The notes under the pieces were generated by a model, which made no database searches, was not told the DNA's origin, and worked only from the letters and a program-made list of their open reading frames with translations. Shown one piece after another: positions 18,261-29,000 of a stretch of DNA of 45,276 nucleotides. The position numbers were made by a program, and so were the translations under genes. The stretch spans positions 1-45,276 of the forward strand of contig JAFGQH010000070.1 in NCBI GenBank assembly GCA_016935815.1. Reading direction: 5' to 3'. The number at the start of each line of letters is the position of its first letter. Positions within the stretch are counted from its first letter, which is position 1. This DNA is from Bacilli bacterium. Its GTDB lineage: Bacteria; Bacillota_I; Bacilli_A; Izemoplasmatales; Hujiaoplasmataceae.

Positions 18261-20102
18261 TTACACCTCTTTCATTGTGGATACTTCGATGATGTCTCCT
18301 ATCTTGATATCATTGTAGTTATCCAAGGTGATTCCACATTCAAATCCGGTTCTCACTTCTTTGACGTCATCTTTAAAACGCTTCAAAGAACCAAGTTTTC
18401 CTTCATAGACGATTGCACCGTTTCGAGTCAGTTTCGCCAAGGAATCACGTTGGATGACACCGTTGGTGACCATGCATCCTGCGATGGTTCCGACTTTACT
18501 GACATGATAGGTTTCTCTAACTTCCATCTCTCCGATGACTTTTTCTTCGAAGACGGGATCAAGCAACCCCTTCATTGCGGCTTCAATATCGTTCAATGCT
18601 TCATAAATGATTCGATAAGATCTGATTTCGATGCCTTTCTCACTTGCTAAATCACGAACGGTAGCTTGAGCGGTTACTCCAAAACCGATAATGATTGCTT
18701 GAGATGCTTCTGCCAACAATACGTCTGTATCTGTGACAGCGCCGACACCGGTTCTTACGATATCAATGTTCGCACCTTCGACATCGATTTTAGCAATCGA
18801 GCCTTTAAATGCTTCAATGGATCCTTGGACATCCGCTTTGATGATCAAGCGAAGTTCCTTTTCATTTCCTTCTTGTTTGCTGAAGAATTCTTCTAGAGTA
18901 ATGGTTTGTTTTTCATGATGTTGTTCATCAAATTCTCTGTTTTTACGCTTCTCAGCCAAATCTTTGACGACTCTTTCCTCATCAAATACTTTGAATGCGT
19001 CCCCGGCTTGTGGTACATCGGATAAACCGATGATTTCAACTGCGGATCCAGGAACAGCTTCTTTTATAACATTTCCGAGATCATCCGTCATACGACGGAT
19101 TTTTCCATAAGTGGAACCGACGACGAACGAGTCTTGGTCTCTCAAAGTACCATTGTTGATCAAAATCGTTGCGACTGGTCCTCTTCCTTTATCCAACTTC
19201 GCTTCGATGACGGTACCCTCTGCACTACGTTTTGGATTGGCTTTTAGTTCGGACATTTCGGCTACTAATTGGATGGTGTCAAGAAGTTCGGTAATTCCGG
19301 TTCCCTTAAGTGCAGAGATATTACAGAACGGAATGTCACCGCCCCAATCATCCGGAAGTAAACCAAGATCTGCTAATTCTTGTTTGACTCGGTCCGGATT
19401 GGCTCCGACCTTGTCAATTTTGTTAACAGCGACAATGATTCCTGTCTTGGACGCTCTTGCGTGGTCGATTGCTTCTCTTGTTTGTGGCATGACACCATCA
19501 TCTGCGGCAACAACCAGCACGACGATGTCGGTGATTCTAGCTCCGCGTGCACGCATTTCTGTAAATGCGGCATGCCCTGGAGTATCGATGAAAGTAATTG
19601 CTTTACCATTGCGCTCTACCTGATAAGCACCGATATGTTGTGTGATGCCTCCGGCTTCGGAAGCGACAACTCTTGAGTTTCTAATGTTGTCCAAAAGCGT
19701 CGTTTTACCATGGTCAACATGACCCATAATGGTAACTACGGCTGGCCGTTCGACGAGATCTTTTGGATCGTCTAATTCTTCGATTTCTTCGAAACGGGAT
19801 AAGTCAGTTATGACTTCATCCTGAATTTCCAAGCCAAATTCCATCGCGAGAAGTTCTGCGTTTTCTCTGTCGATTGCTTGGGTTTGTGATGCCATGATTC
19901 TCATGAACATCAGTTTTTTGATAATTTCAGAGACTGGTCTCGACATTTCCTTCGCCAAATCCGCTACCGTCATACCGTTACGGAATGTAACGATTTTCTT
20001 GATCGGTTGTTTTTTTACATCCGGTCTTGGTTTCTTTCCTGGATTTGTGTTGTGATTTGTCTTTGGTTTTCTAGTCACTTTGTTAGATACATATTTTGCC
20101 AT
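18261..20102 (-). CDS. infB: Translation initiation factor IF-2
   Basis: VTIMGHVDHGKTTLLD, DTPGHAAFTEMRARGA, VAVNKIDK GTPase motifs. Confidence 0.98.
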   Translation of the reverse strand: MAKYVSNKVTRKPKTNHNTNPGKKPRPDVKKQPIKKIVTFRNGMTVADLAKEMSRPVSEIIKKLMFMRIMASQTQAIDRENAELLAMEFGLEIQDEVITDLSRFEEIEELDDPKDLVERPAVVTIMGHVDHGKTTLLDNIRNSRVVASEAGGITQHIGAYQVERNGKAITFIDTPGHAAFTEMRARGARITDIVVLVVAADDGVMPQTREAIDHARASKTGIIVAVNKIDKVGANPDRVKQELADLGLLPDDWGGDIPFCNISALKGTGITELLDTIQLVAEMSELKANPKRSAEGTVIEAKLDKGRGPVATILINNGTLRDQDSFVVGSTYGKIRRMTDDLGNVIKEAVPGSAVEIIGLSDVPQAGDAFKVFDEERVVKDLAEKRKNREFDEQHHEKQTITLEEFFSKQEGNEKELRLIIKADVQGSIEAFKGSIAKIDVEGANIDIVRTGVGAVTDTDVLLAEASQAIIIGFGVTAQATVRDLASEKGIEIRSYRIIYEALNDIEAAMKGLLDPVFEEKVIGEMEVRETYHVSKVGTIAGCMVTNGVIQRDSLAKLTRNGAIVYEGKLGSLKRFKDDVKEVRTGFECGITLDNYNDIKIGDIIEVSTMKEV

Positions 20103-20116
20103 CTAACCACCTCTTT

Positions 20117-20422
20117 CTATTGCTCTAATTCACGTATCATCATCGTCGCAAAGCTCTTGTCTGTGACTGCGATAACTTTGCGATTCAGGGTTCCTATTGC
20201 TTGGTTTAGTTCATCGGTTGTGAAATCATGATTTAATTTCACTTGATAGAACTCGGATTTATCCGTAATTCGTTTGGTTGTATTCTGCAATGCATCACTT
20301 GCTAGAAAAACAAGATGTGCACGCTTGTGTTTGATTTGTTCCAAAGCCATGCTTTCTCCACTCACGAGTTTGTTCGCTCGCTTGCAAAGACCGAGGTTCT
20401 GTAAAATCTTGGTTTTATTCAT
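20117..20422 (-). CDS. ylxQ: Ribosomal L7Ae-like RNA-binding protein (YlxQ)
   Basis: NLGLCKRANKLVSGESM...AHLVFLASDAL; position between ylxR and infB. Start at ATG 20422. Confidence 0.85.
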   Translation of the reverse strand: MNKTKILQNLGLCKRANKLVSGESMALEQIKHKRAHLVFLASDALQNTTKRITDKSEFYQVKLNHDFTTDELNQAIGTLNRKVIAVTDKSFATMMIRELEQ

Positions 20423-20684
20423 TCGTAAGTTCTTCCAATAATTCATGGAAGACTTCATCCGGAATTTCAGTTTCCAAATGACGTCCCAATGCATTTGTTT
20501 TTTTTGCTTTTTCAATCACAGCGACTGACTTAGTCACATAGGCTCCTCTGCCGTTGGCTTTCCCAGAGCGATCGAAGATAACGTTCCCTTCAGGTGTCTT
20601 GACAACTCGAAACAAGGAGCGTTTCTCGACTCGTTCGTTGGTAACGACACATTTCCTCATCGGTATCTTCTTTTGTTTCATCAT
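20415..20684 (-). CDS. ylxR: YlxR/RnpM family RNA-binding protein (DUF448)
   Basis: KKIPMRKCVVTNERVEKRSLFRVVKTPEGNVIFDRSGKANGRGAYV is typical YlxR. Confidence 0.93.
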   Translation of the reverse strand: MMKQKKIPMRKCVVTNERVEKRSLFRVVKTPEGNVIFDRSGKANGRGAYVTKSVAVIEKAKKTNALGRHLETEIPDEVFHELLEELTNE

Positions 20685-21757
20685 ACTTCCTCGTCTTCGT
20701 CTATATCGGCTTCAAGATTTTCGTTTTCCGATTTGATATCGATTTTCCATCCGCAAGATTGAACTGCTAGTCTGGCGTTTTGACCTTTTTTACCAATAGC
20801 AAGCGATAATTGGTCTTCGGCAACGATGACCAAAGCGGATTTGTTCATCTCATCGATTTGTACGGAGAGGGTTTTTGCAGGTTGTAAACTGTTGGAAACC
20901 AATTCCTTAGGATCATCACTGTATTTATAGATATCCATTTTCTCACCACCAAGGTTATTGATGACATCATGGATTCTAGAGCCATTCTTTCCAAGACAAG
21001 CTCCCACTGGATCCACTTCTGAATTGTTACTAGATACACAAACCTTGCAACGATCGCCAGGATCTCTAGCCAAACCGCGGATTTCTATGACTCCAGTTTG
21101 GAGTTCCGGAATCGCGATTTCCATCAAGCGTTTGACCAGATTACGGTCGGTTCTGGATACATAGACTTTCGGTCCTTTTGTGGTCTCTTCCACCTTCGTT
21201 ATATATACGCGGATCTGGTTGTTCAGGAAAACGTCTTCTGGCAACAGGTCTTTTGCTGGAATTGATGTTTCGGTATCGTGGCCAAGATCTAGGGTCACGA
21301 AATCGTCATTGATACGTACGACTTCTGCTATCACCATTTCTCCGGTTTTTTCTGAGAAGATCTCGAAGTTGCGTTCGCGTTCCAATTGCTTAAGTCCTTG
21401 CGTCAAAATCTGTTTTGCGCTGGATGCTGCCAAACGGCCGAAGTTCTTCGGCGTGATTTTTTGTTCGATGATGTCGCCTATTCTTGCGGTTTTTTTCAAT
21501 TCTTTCGCATCTTCCAAAGAGATTTGAGAGCCTTCCTCCGCTTCCGGATTCACTTCATCGACTACCAGTGATTTCGCAACCAAGAGAATTTCTGCTTTTT
21601 CTTCGTTGAATTCGACTTCCACATTGGTCTTTCCATTGTAGGCTTTCTTATAAGCATTGATCAAACCGCGTCCGAAGATTTCAAGAATCTTTTCTTTTGA
21701 GATATTGCGTTCTTCTGCCAACACTTCCAATGCTTTGAAAAAATCTTTACTAATCAT
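20681..21757 (-). CDS. nusA: Transcription termination/antitermination factor NusA
   Basis: NusA N-terminal domain, S1 and KH motifs (DPVGACLGKNGSRI, LSLAIGKKGQNARLA). Confidence 0.97.
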   Translation of the reverse strand: MISKDFFKALEVLAEERNISKEKILEIFGRGLINAYKKAYNGKTNVEVEFNEEKAEILLVAKSLVVDEVNPEAEEGSQISLEDAKELKKTARIGDIIEQKITPKNFGRLAASSAKQILTQGLKQLERERNFEIFSEKTGEMVIAEVVRINDDFVTLDLGHDTETSIPAKDLLPEDVFLNNQIRVYITKVEETTKGPKVYVSRTDRNLVKRLMEIAIPELQTGVIEIRGLARDPGDRCKVCVSSNNSEVDPVGACLGKNGSRIHDVINNLGGEKMDIYKYSDDPKELVSNSLQPAKTLSVQIDEMNKSALVIVAEDQLSLAIGKKGQNARLAVQSCGWKIDIKSENENLEADIDEDEEV

Positions 21758-21766
21758 TTTCGTCTC

Positions 21767-22201
21767 CTAAAATTTGATTGCTAATCGAATCAGATTAACA
21801 TCTTCATAATGTATGGTGTGAGTTTTGTTTTTGATTCTTAAGGTAAGGTCATTGCCATCGAATAATTCCAATGTACCTTCCATTTTTTGTTCATAGGTTT
21901 CGATGTGGACAAATCGTCCGACTGCTCTAGAAATAGAAGTTGCATCTCGAAGTTCTTTTTCCGCCCCCGGACTAGACACTTCCAAAAAGTATTCTCCCGG
22001 GATCGGGTCAAGTTCGTCGATATACGGGTTGAGTTCGTTTGTCACTAGAACACAATCATCCAATGTGATATCGTGATCGGAATCGATATATACAGTCAGG
22101 ATACTTCCGGTTTTTTTCGGTTTGTATTCCAAGTCATAGAGAGTATATCCGAGGTTCTCCAAGAATGGTCCCAGTTTTTCTTTCACGTTTTTTAAATCCA
22201 T
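21767..22201 (-). CDS. rimP: Ribosome maturation factor RimP
   Basis: LGYTLYDLEYKPKKTGSILTVYIDSDHDITLDDC...YFLEVSSPG typical of RimP; start at MDLKNVKEK with AAGGAG SD. Confidence 0.93.
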   Translation of the reverse strand: MDLKNVKEKLGPFLENLGYTLYDLEYKPKKTGSILTVYIDSDHDITLDDCVLVTNELNPYIDELDPIPGEYFLEVSSPGAEKELRDATSISRAVGRFVHIETYEQKMEGTLELFDGNDLTLRIKNKTHTIHYEDVNLIRLAIKF

Positions 22202-22225
22202 TTTTTTACTCCTTGGCATTAAAAA

Positions 22226-22244
22226 GAGAGGGGATGACCCTCTC
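22226..22244 (-). terminator. Terminator-like hairpin in the rimP 5' UTR (possible attenuator)
   Basis: Minus strand GAGAGGGtcatccCCTCTC-type hairpin (7-bp perfect arms) followed by TTTTT, between the rimP -10 and its start codon. Confidence 0.75.
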
Positions 22245-22265
22245 ACTCTACTTTATGTCATAACT

Positions 22266-22294
22266 ATTATAGCATAAGCAAATGGCAAAAACAA
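22266..22294 (-). promoter_or_regulatory. Promoter of the rimP-nusA-infB operon
   Basis: Minus strand TTGTTT (22289-22294), 17-nt spacer, TATAAT (22266-22271). Confidence 0.65.
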
Positions 22295-22301
22295 GGGGAA
22301 T

Positions 22302-22601
22302 CTACTCCTTTTTATTGGTCTTGACATTGATGACGATATCTTGATATTGCTCGTTGCGTTTAAACCATGCGATGGCATATGGACATTTCGCAATGATCTT
22401 GAGATTTTTCTCTTTGATATAGTTGTATGCCAGTAGCATCAACTCGGATGCAACTCCTTGTCCTCGCAAACTTGCATCGACATATACATGGTCGACATTC
22501 ACTCTATTTGCATCTCTTGATGGGAATGTGACTTCTGCTAATAATAAGTGATCTGCTTGTTCTGCGTAGATACGATTTGCTTCATAGATATATTCCATCA
22601 T
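22302..22601 (-). CDS. Small GNAT-family N-acetyltransferase (YjdJ-like)
   Basis: VDHVYVDASLRGQGVASELM (acetyl-CoA loop), CPYAIAWFKRN. Confidence 0.8.
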   Translation of the reverse strand: MMEYIYEANRIYAEQADHLLLAEVTFPSRDANRVNVDHVYVDASLRGQGVASELMLLAYNYIKEKNLKIIAKCPYAIAWFKRNEQYQDIVINVKTNKKE

Positions 22602-23317
22602 TATTTCCTCCTAGATGATTCATACATAAGTATTCCACCTGCAATCGCTACGTTAAGCGATTCGGTTGATTGCATTTGAATGGTGATATTGGTATTGACC
22701 AGAGACTTCAGTTCAGCTCTCATTCCGCTGCCTTCGTTTCCTAAAATGATTGCGACTTTTTTTGGAAACAGGACAACGTCTCTAAGAAATGTCCCATTGT
22801 TCACATCAGTACCGTAATAATGATAACCCGGATGGGTTTTAATGAATTCGACTAGATATCCTTCCATAAGGTCGACATGGAACAATGTACCTTGTGTACT
22901 ACGAATGACTTTCTCATTATAGAAATCCACGGAATTCTCCGCAAGAATCGTATGAAATCCGAAAGCGGCCGCTGTGCGGATCAACGTTCCCATATTACCT
23001 GGATCCTGAATATGATCCAGCATCAAAACGGAATTGGATAACGGTTTTGATTGCGGTTTTTGACAAACGGCTATGATTCCGTTCTCTTCTCCAAGTTCCG
23101 AGAGTTTCTTCATGACGGGTTTTGTTACCATCCAGGTTTCTACTCCTGGATAGTCCGTTTCTTGCGTAGAGAAAATGCGAATCGCATGACCGGTTCTCAC
23201 GGCTTCTTCAACAAGATGTTCTCCTTCCACCAAGAAGGTGTTGGTCTCTGTACGATATTTCTTCTGATGTAATTTACATGCATCTTTGATTTTGATGTTG
23301 TTTATGGATTCAATCAT
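22601..23317 (-). CDS. TrmH/SpoU-family RNA 2'-O-methyltransferase
   Basis: VLMLDHIQDPGNMGTLIRTAAAFG, ILGNEGSGM, SLNVAIAGGILMYE SPOUT motifs. Confidence 0.92.
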   Translation of the reverse strand: MIESINNIKIKDACKLHQKKYRTETNTFLVEGEHLVEEAVRTGHAIRIFSTQETDYPGVETWMVTKPVMKKLSELGEENGIIAVCQKPQSKPLSNSVLMLDHIQDPGNMGTLIRTAAAFGFHTILAENSVDFYNEKVIRSTQGTLFHVDLMEGYLVEFIKTHPGYHYYGTDVNNGTFLRDVVLFPKKVAIILGNEGSGMRAELKSLVNTNITIQMQSTESLNVAIAGGILMYESSRRK

Positions 23318-23367
23318 TTCATCTATCCTCTTCCATATTTGAATTCATTATATCACAAGAAAAAGAG

Positions 23368-23395
23368 AAGAGCCATGTTTTTGCATATGGCTCTT
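23368..23395 (-). terminator. Intrinsic terminator downstream of the 860-aa lipoprotein gene
   Basis: AAGAGCCAT...ATGGCTCTT with minus-strand T-rich tail. Confidence 0.75.
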
Positions 23396-23400
23396 GTCAT

Positions 23401-25956
23401 TTATTGATAGTTTAGATAGATACTGTAAGATGAATGTGAGTAATACAAGACATTGATCCAAAGATCATAAAATTCATCTATTTGATCTTGGGTGATTGAA
23501 GCTGGATCAGTGGTCGCCAAAATATGAGCGTTTGCTAGGAATGTTTCTATATCGGCAAGAAGATTCGCTTCGATTGTCGCCACCTCTTCAAATTCAACAT
23601 GAACATCGACTTGGAAGAAGTTGACAAATAGGTATGAGTGTAAGAAAGTTTCATAATCGAATGTGGTATCCGACATGATATCATCTACAATTTTAGCCAA
23701 TTCAATCATTTCTTCATTGGTCGTCAATGCCTCTCGAACCGACAAGAAATTCTCCAGTGCCTGCACTTCATCGAGTGATATTGAGCTGATGAATGAATCA
23801 AACTGGGTGAACATGATTTCCAAATCGCTGACATATTGATTAGCAATACTCAAGTATTCGATTTGCATTTCCGCTTTTTCTGTTTCCGTCAGATCCCAAA
23901 CATTGACATAGTCTTGAACCAGCGCGTTCAAAGCGTCATCCAAAACAATCCATTCCTCGGTCGTAATCGTGCCATATCTCAAATTGATCATCGCCGATAT
24001 CGCTTGTAGAGTGTCAACTAAACCTTGATCGGTTATCACAGAGAACAAGTCCGAAAGATCAATTTCATTGTACATATTGGTATGCCCTACAATATATGTC
24101 ACCAAAGTGGATAATCCGGTTGTGTTTTCTCCGGTATCCGTCATCACCATATTTTGGATATCATCAATAAGAATGTTCAAAGCCACTTCGTATAGACCTC
24201 TATTCTCGGTATTCGTGAACATTGCCCGTAAAGCATCATACGGTGCCATGAAGGTTTCCATTCCATTCAATTGACGTTCCCAGTACTCAAAGTCTTCGCG
24301 TACCAAAGCGTCATAATTTCCAAACGCAACCATGTATTGATTGACATTCAATTTCGCCTGGGTAATGATATCTTCATAAAGGGAATCTGAACCAATCAAA
24401 GCATCGATTGCATTGTTGGCTTGGACTGCGTTGTAATAATCCGTCATAATTTGATAATATTCATCAATTTCATCTTGATATCCTGGATATGTGGTGCAGA
24501 TGGAATTGTATCTGTACACATAGTAATCATATGTGACTTGGTCGATATTGTCTTTGTCCAAAATCATCCAGATTGCATCGTTTAGATCATAGGCGGCCCG
24601 ATCCGGCCAATCGCGGATCGAATCAAAATAAGAAAATTTGATTTTTTCTGTTAAGTTGTAATTCAGATAAGCTTCGAAATAGGTCGATGCATTCTCTTGT
24701 AAGGCTGGATCCAATGCGCTTAGATAAGTTGCCCAGTCCACCTCTGCCTGATCCATTGTCTCAAAATAGGATGTTGCTTCAGCCAAGTAGTAATCATATT
24801 CTGTCTGTACTTCGAGATACCAGTCCCGCTGCAGATCACTCAGTCCAACATAGAAATTATTTCCATAACTGAGATAATTGAACAGATAGGTAATCAGTTG
24901 GTCTTGTGTTACAAATCCGGATTCCAAAGAACTGAAGATATATACAAATTCCGAATAGTTTTCAAATTCAAATAATTCACGATATTGTGCCGTCAAAACG
25001 TTGAAAATTCGATAAGCCTCTTCTTCAGTTTCGGTTTCGAAGATATCTTGAAGATAAACGATATTCTCTTCGATGTTGTCAGTACCTTCAATGTCAAATG
25101 TTTGCGCGACCAAATCGACGAACAATTGATGTTCGTAGTCTCCCGTCGTGGTATATGTTTTATTGTAGGTGGCAATGATGATGATATCCCCTGTGATATT
25201 CGAGAAATCTCCTTGCCATTCATCAAATTCGTATGAGTAGACTTCATCGGATGCTCTCGTAGGATCATCCGGAGGTGTCGCAGAAGAACCATATGGTGTT
25301 GACACCGCTTCAATCAATGTAACTCCGTCATAGTCGTAAAAAGATACTGTATATTCATTGATCGTTTGCAAGAACGTCGCCGTTACATCCAAAGGTCCAG
25401 TGATATTGGAAAAATCAACATCCCAACCATCAAAGGTATAGGAATATTGAACATCACCGACTCGGTCCGGTACATCTGGTGCGGTTGCACCAGATCCATA
25501 GGCAATGCTCTGAGAGTCAATCAATGTGCCGTCGTAATTATAAAAATCCACATCGTAATACCGCAAAGACGCATCATAAACGGCGGTTACCGTCAGATTA
25601 CCAGTAACATTGGTAAAATCCGTATCCCAATGTCCAAATGTATAATCATATTGAGCTGTGCTGGACTTTTCTGTAGGGATAGGCGCAACAGCCGCCTCCC
25701 CTTCTAAAACGCTTTGTGTGCTTACTGTGGCGTCTTCACAGACAAAAGTGACTGTGTAGTACACCGGATCCGTCGATTGCTGAAAAGTAGTATTGGTCGT
25801 CGTCTGCGTAATCGCTATGGTGGTTGAATTTCCTTGTGTTGTGTTCTCCGCGGTTGTGGTTTGCCCCGTCGTTGTTATCGTTAACTTTTGGTCGCAGCCC
25901 ACTAATAAAATACCGGTGAACAATACAATCATCATGAGAATAAAACGTCGTTTCAT
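23401..25956 (-). CDS. Lipoprotein with InlB B-repeats (Flg_new) and uncharacterised acidic helical C-terminal region
   Basis: Lipobox LLVGC in MKRRFILMMIVLFTGILLVGC; Thr-rich linker; three repeats of the type VDFYNYDGTLIDSQ..AYGSGATAP..Y.FDGWDVDFSNITG.L.VTATF. Confidence 0.8.
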   Translation of the reverse strand: MKRRFILMMIVLFTGILLVGCDQKLTITTTGQTTTAENTTQGNSTTIAITQTTTNTTFQQSTDPVYYTVTFVCEDATVSTQSVLEGEAAVAPIPTEKSSTAQYDYTFGHWDTDFTNVTGNLTVTAVYDASLRYYDVDFYNYDGTLIDSQSIAYGSGATAPDVPDRVGDVQYSYTFDGWDVDFSNITGPLDVTATFLQTINEYTVSFYDYDGVTLIEAVSTPYGSSATPPDDPTRASDEVYSYEFDEWQGDFSNITGDIIIIATYNKTYTTTGDYEHQLFVDLVAQTFDIEGTDNIEENIVYLQDIFETETEEEAYRIFNVLTAQYRELFEFENYSEFVYIFSSLESGFVTQDQLITYLFNYLSYGNNFYVGLSDLQRDWYLEVQTEYDYYLAEATSYFETMDQAEVDWATYLSALDPALQENASTYFEAYLNYNLTEKIKFSYFDSIRDWPDRAAYDLNDAIWMILDKDNIDQVTYDYYVYRYNSICTTYPGYQDEIDEYYQIMTDYYNAVQANNAIDALIGSDSLYEDIITQAKLNVNQYMVAFGNYDALVREDFEYWERQLNGMETFMAPYDALRAMFTNTENRGLYEVALNILIDDIQNMVMTDTGENTTGLSTLVTYIVGHTNMYNEIDLSDLFSVITDQGLVDTLQAISAMINLRYGTITTEEWIVLDDALNALVQDYVNVWDLTETEKAEMQIEYLSIANQYVSDLEIMFTQFDSFISSISLDEVQALENFLSVREALTTNEEMIELAKIVDDIMSDTTFDYETFLHSYLFVNFFQVDVHVEFEEVATIEANLLADIETFLANAHILATTDPASITQDQIDEFYDLWINVLYYSHSSYSIYLNYQ
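25150..25770 (-). repeat. Three tandem InlB/Flg_new-like protein repeats (~65 aa each)
   Basis: Repeated YxVxFYxYDG...YGSxATxP...YxFDxWxxDFSNITG pattern (approximate boundaries). Confidence 0.8.
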
Positions 25957-26025
25957 TGTATTTCCCCCTATTTCATTAATCATGTCTTTTCTATTGTATC
26001 ATAAAACCTTTTTTTATAAAAAAAA

Positions 26026-26048
26026 GAGGAGCCAATTTATGGCCCCTC
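26026..26048 (-). terminator. Intrinsic terminator downstream of the 1592-aa lipoprotein gene
   Basis: GAGGAGCC..GGCCCCTC stem with minus-strand T-run. Confidence 0.75.
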
Positions 26049-26056
26049 ATAAATCA

Positions 26057-29000
26057 TTATACTGTTGGTTCAGGTCCTGGTCCCGGTAGGATCGGTCCTA
26101 AGTAGTCTCTCAAATTATTGACCAGTGTGACAAGATATACAATCGTTGCATTGTCCGAAGGTGAAATATCGTTCGGATCGATATCTGCGACAATTGCGGA
26201 TTGAGTCAAAATCTGACCAATCATAGTGATAACTTCAGCGGTCATTGTTGCATTGTCATCATCAAATGTATGACCATTCAACACGTTGATATCATATGTC
26301 AACCCAAACAATGGAGTAAGGATATTGACATAATCTAAATCATCGTCTGCAGCTAGGATATTCAAAATATTTGCAATTGCGATGAGTTGTGCCACTTGAT
26401 CTGCATCTGTTGGTTCCTCAATACCATTTATGGATCCAAGAATCATGATTTGCTGGAACAATACATTGACTTCATCTTCTGTTACTGTCAATAAGAAGTC
26501 TCCCAAATATCCAGGAATATCCATCAAATCTGGAATATATGTCAACAAAGCCAAGTAATCCGCTAAATCAAGAACACTCAAACCTGCAACATCTCCATAA
26601 GCATTGATCAATGCGGTTGCGAATGCGACAATCGTTGCTTCATCTGTAGAATCCAAAGTGGAGAACATATTAGTCATGAAAGTACCAAGTGCCTGAGTCG
26701 CTGCAACTAGCATCTCCGGATCGAGTTGTGGACCATCACCCTTCATAAATAGGAAGGATTCGATCACTGCGTCGATATCGGCGATATAAGTAGCATCATG
26801 ATATGCATCAAGCTGACCCAAAATCATTACGATCATATCTTCTAACAATGCTTGATTGTCTGTATCCGTCAAGAATGCATACAAGACTTCCGGCATACCT
26901 TCTGGCATATCCGTACTATCATACATATCCGGAAGTTGCGGATACAAGTACGTCATGACGAGATTGACAAGATAGGTCGCAATCTCTTCATCTGTGAATC
27001 CGAGTCCCTGAATGTTATTGACAAATTCCAATGCATCAGAGAGAGAATGGATATCTTGAAGGCGATATACTTCTTCCGCTACGCCTAATAAGATGAAATA
27101 CAATTGTTCTCCATCCACAGGATCGATTTCAAAGACTGCACATAATTGTGTGATATAGTCGTCGATTTCTGTTTGTGTCAATGGAATTGGTGATCCAAAT
27201 TCATCTTCTTCTTGGAACATCCAATTAATCAATTCATTCAACATCTCAGGGTCATAACCCCAAGTTGTAGGAACTGTGAGGATTGCTTCTTGGTTCATAA
27301 CCAAGTTCGTCAAGAATTCAACGCGTTGTTGAACCGCTAGGATATCATCGAGATAACCTGGATCCAAAGCTGCTGGATCATAAGCGGCAACGGTTGTGAT
27401 CAAAGCGAAGGTATCGGTGATGAATGTTTCCCATCCATCTTGTAACGCTGTCAAATCAACAGGATGTTCGGTACTGTTCTCTTGATCATAGTACGTTTGC
27501 ATAATTTGATCGCTGATTGCAATCAAATCAAATGTCGTTAAGTTTGCATGTCCGTCAATCAAACCAGCTACTTCGATTACCAATTGATACATATTGAGTT
27601 GACCTGTAGCTGCTTCTTCGATGAAAGCCATCATATCTTCAACATCTGTCAAAGTGAGTGCATCCAAGACATTGGTGATTTCTGTTAATGTCATATCACC
27701 CAAGCCAATATAATCATCGAACAATGCTTCGTACAATGCGATTTCAGCAGCTGCATCCATTGGATCAAGATCCATTCTGTCAACATATAATGTAATCGCT
27801 AGAGTAACGAATGTTTCAATATCTGTGATTTCTGATGAATCAAGTGTCGCTGCTCTTAACTGCAAGAATGTGGATAGATCTTGAACCAGATCATATACTC
27901 TTGCTGGAGTTAAATCGAATTCATCCGGATTGAAGTGTCCATCAGCCATCGTCATATAGGCGATGAAATCAAACAAGACTTCGAAGGAATCATCTGGCAT
28001 TGTAGTAACCATGTTTTGGATATCATCCAATAACAGATTCAACACCGCTTCGAGTTGAGCCTCATTCGTAGGATCGCTAAAGATATCATAGAGTAAGAAG
28101 TCCATAGCGTATTCTTCAGAATAAGTTTCGCCACTCATATCTGGAACTTGTTCAGAAACCAAAGTCATAATGATGCCGACAATCTCTTCTTGTGTATAAC
28201 CAAGAGTTTCCAAATTGCCAACCCATTCACTCAAGTCCGCAAAGTCGCTGATCTTGAATACGCCAAGAGCGTATTGATAGAAGGATTGCAATGTATAGAA
28301 TGTTTCTTCTTCGCCCGAGGTGCCAAGAAGTGTTTCATATTTCAGTAATGCAGCTTCGAAAGCAGGTTGGGTAGATACATCCTCGCCTAACATATCGAAT
28401 GCGCCATACAAGTAATCGGAGTAATATACAGTAACCGGATCATCAATGCCAGTGAATCCGTTTTGGAACCAAGACGGAATCTGCATTGCCATTGCAATCA
28501 TGGTATAGACATCTTCTACTTGAGCAGCTGTTACAAAGGAAGGATTGTATCCTGATACGGTTCCAACCAAATCCAAGAGGTCTGTCATGAATGTATCGAT
28601 TGAAGCTTGTGCAGCAATAACAGTCGGACCATCGGCATTGAATTCGGTAGAAATATCAAAGTAGATTGCTGCCAAATACTGCATCGCTGTATTGATATCA
28701 AAACTGTCATCTCCAATTAGGATTTCTGCTGCTTGAGCTGCTAAAATACCTAAATCGACTTCCGTCATCAAACTACCTAATTCTAATCCATTGGAAGGTA
28801 CCAATGCAAGTAAATCAGCAATTTTGGTGGCGTCCATGGAATCAATTAAAGACAAGAATTCTCCTGACGCGAATTGGATATATGTGATATATCTGTCGAT
28901 GATTGGATCGAACTTCGTCAACAGCGCGTCAACTTCACCAGATGTCTTTCCTTCTTGAAACCACATTTCTTCTGCAATACCAAGTGCGACTGCTTTTAGA

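Noticed and set aside
19111-19623. 170-aa plus-strand ORF opposite infB
   Set aside because: Shadow ORF of the conserved IF-2 GTPase domain.
24993-25313. 106-aa alternate-frame ORF within the 860-aa lipoprotein gene
   Set aside because: No domain; the main frame is long and coherent with repeats.
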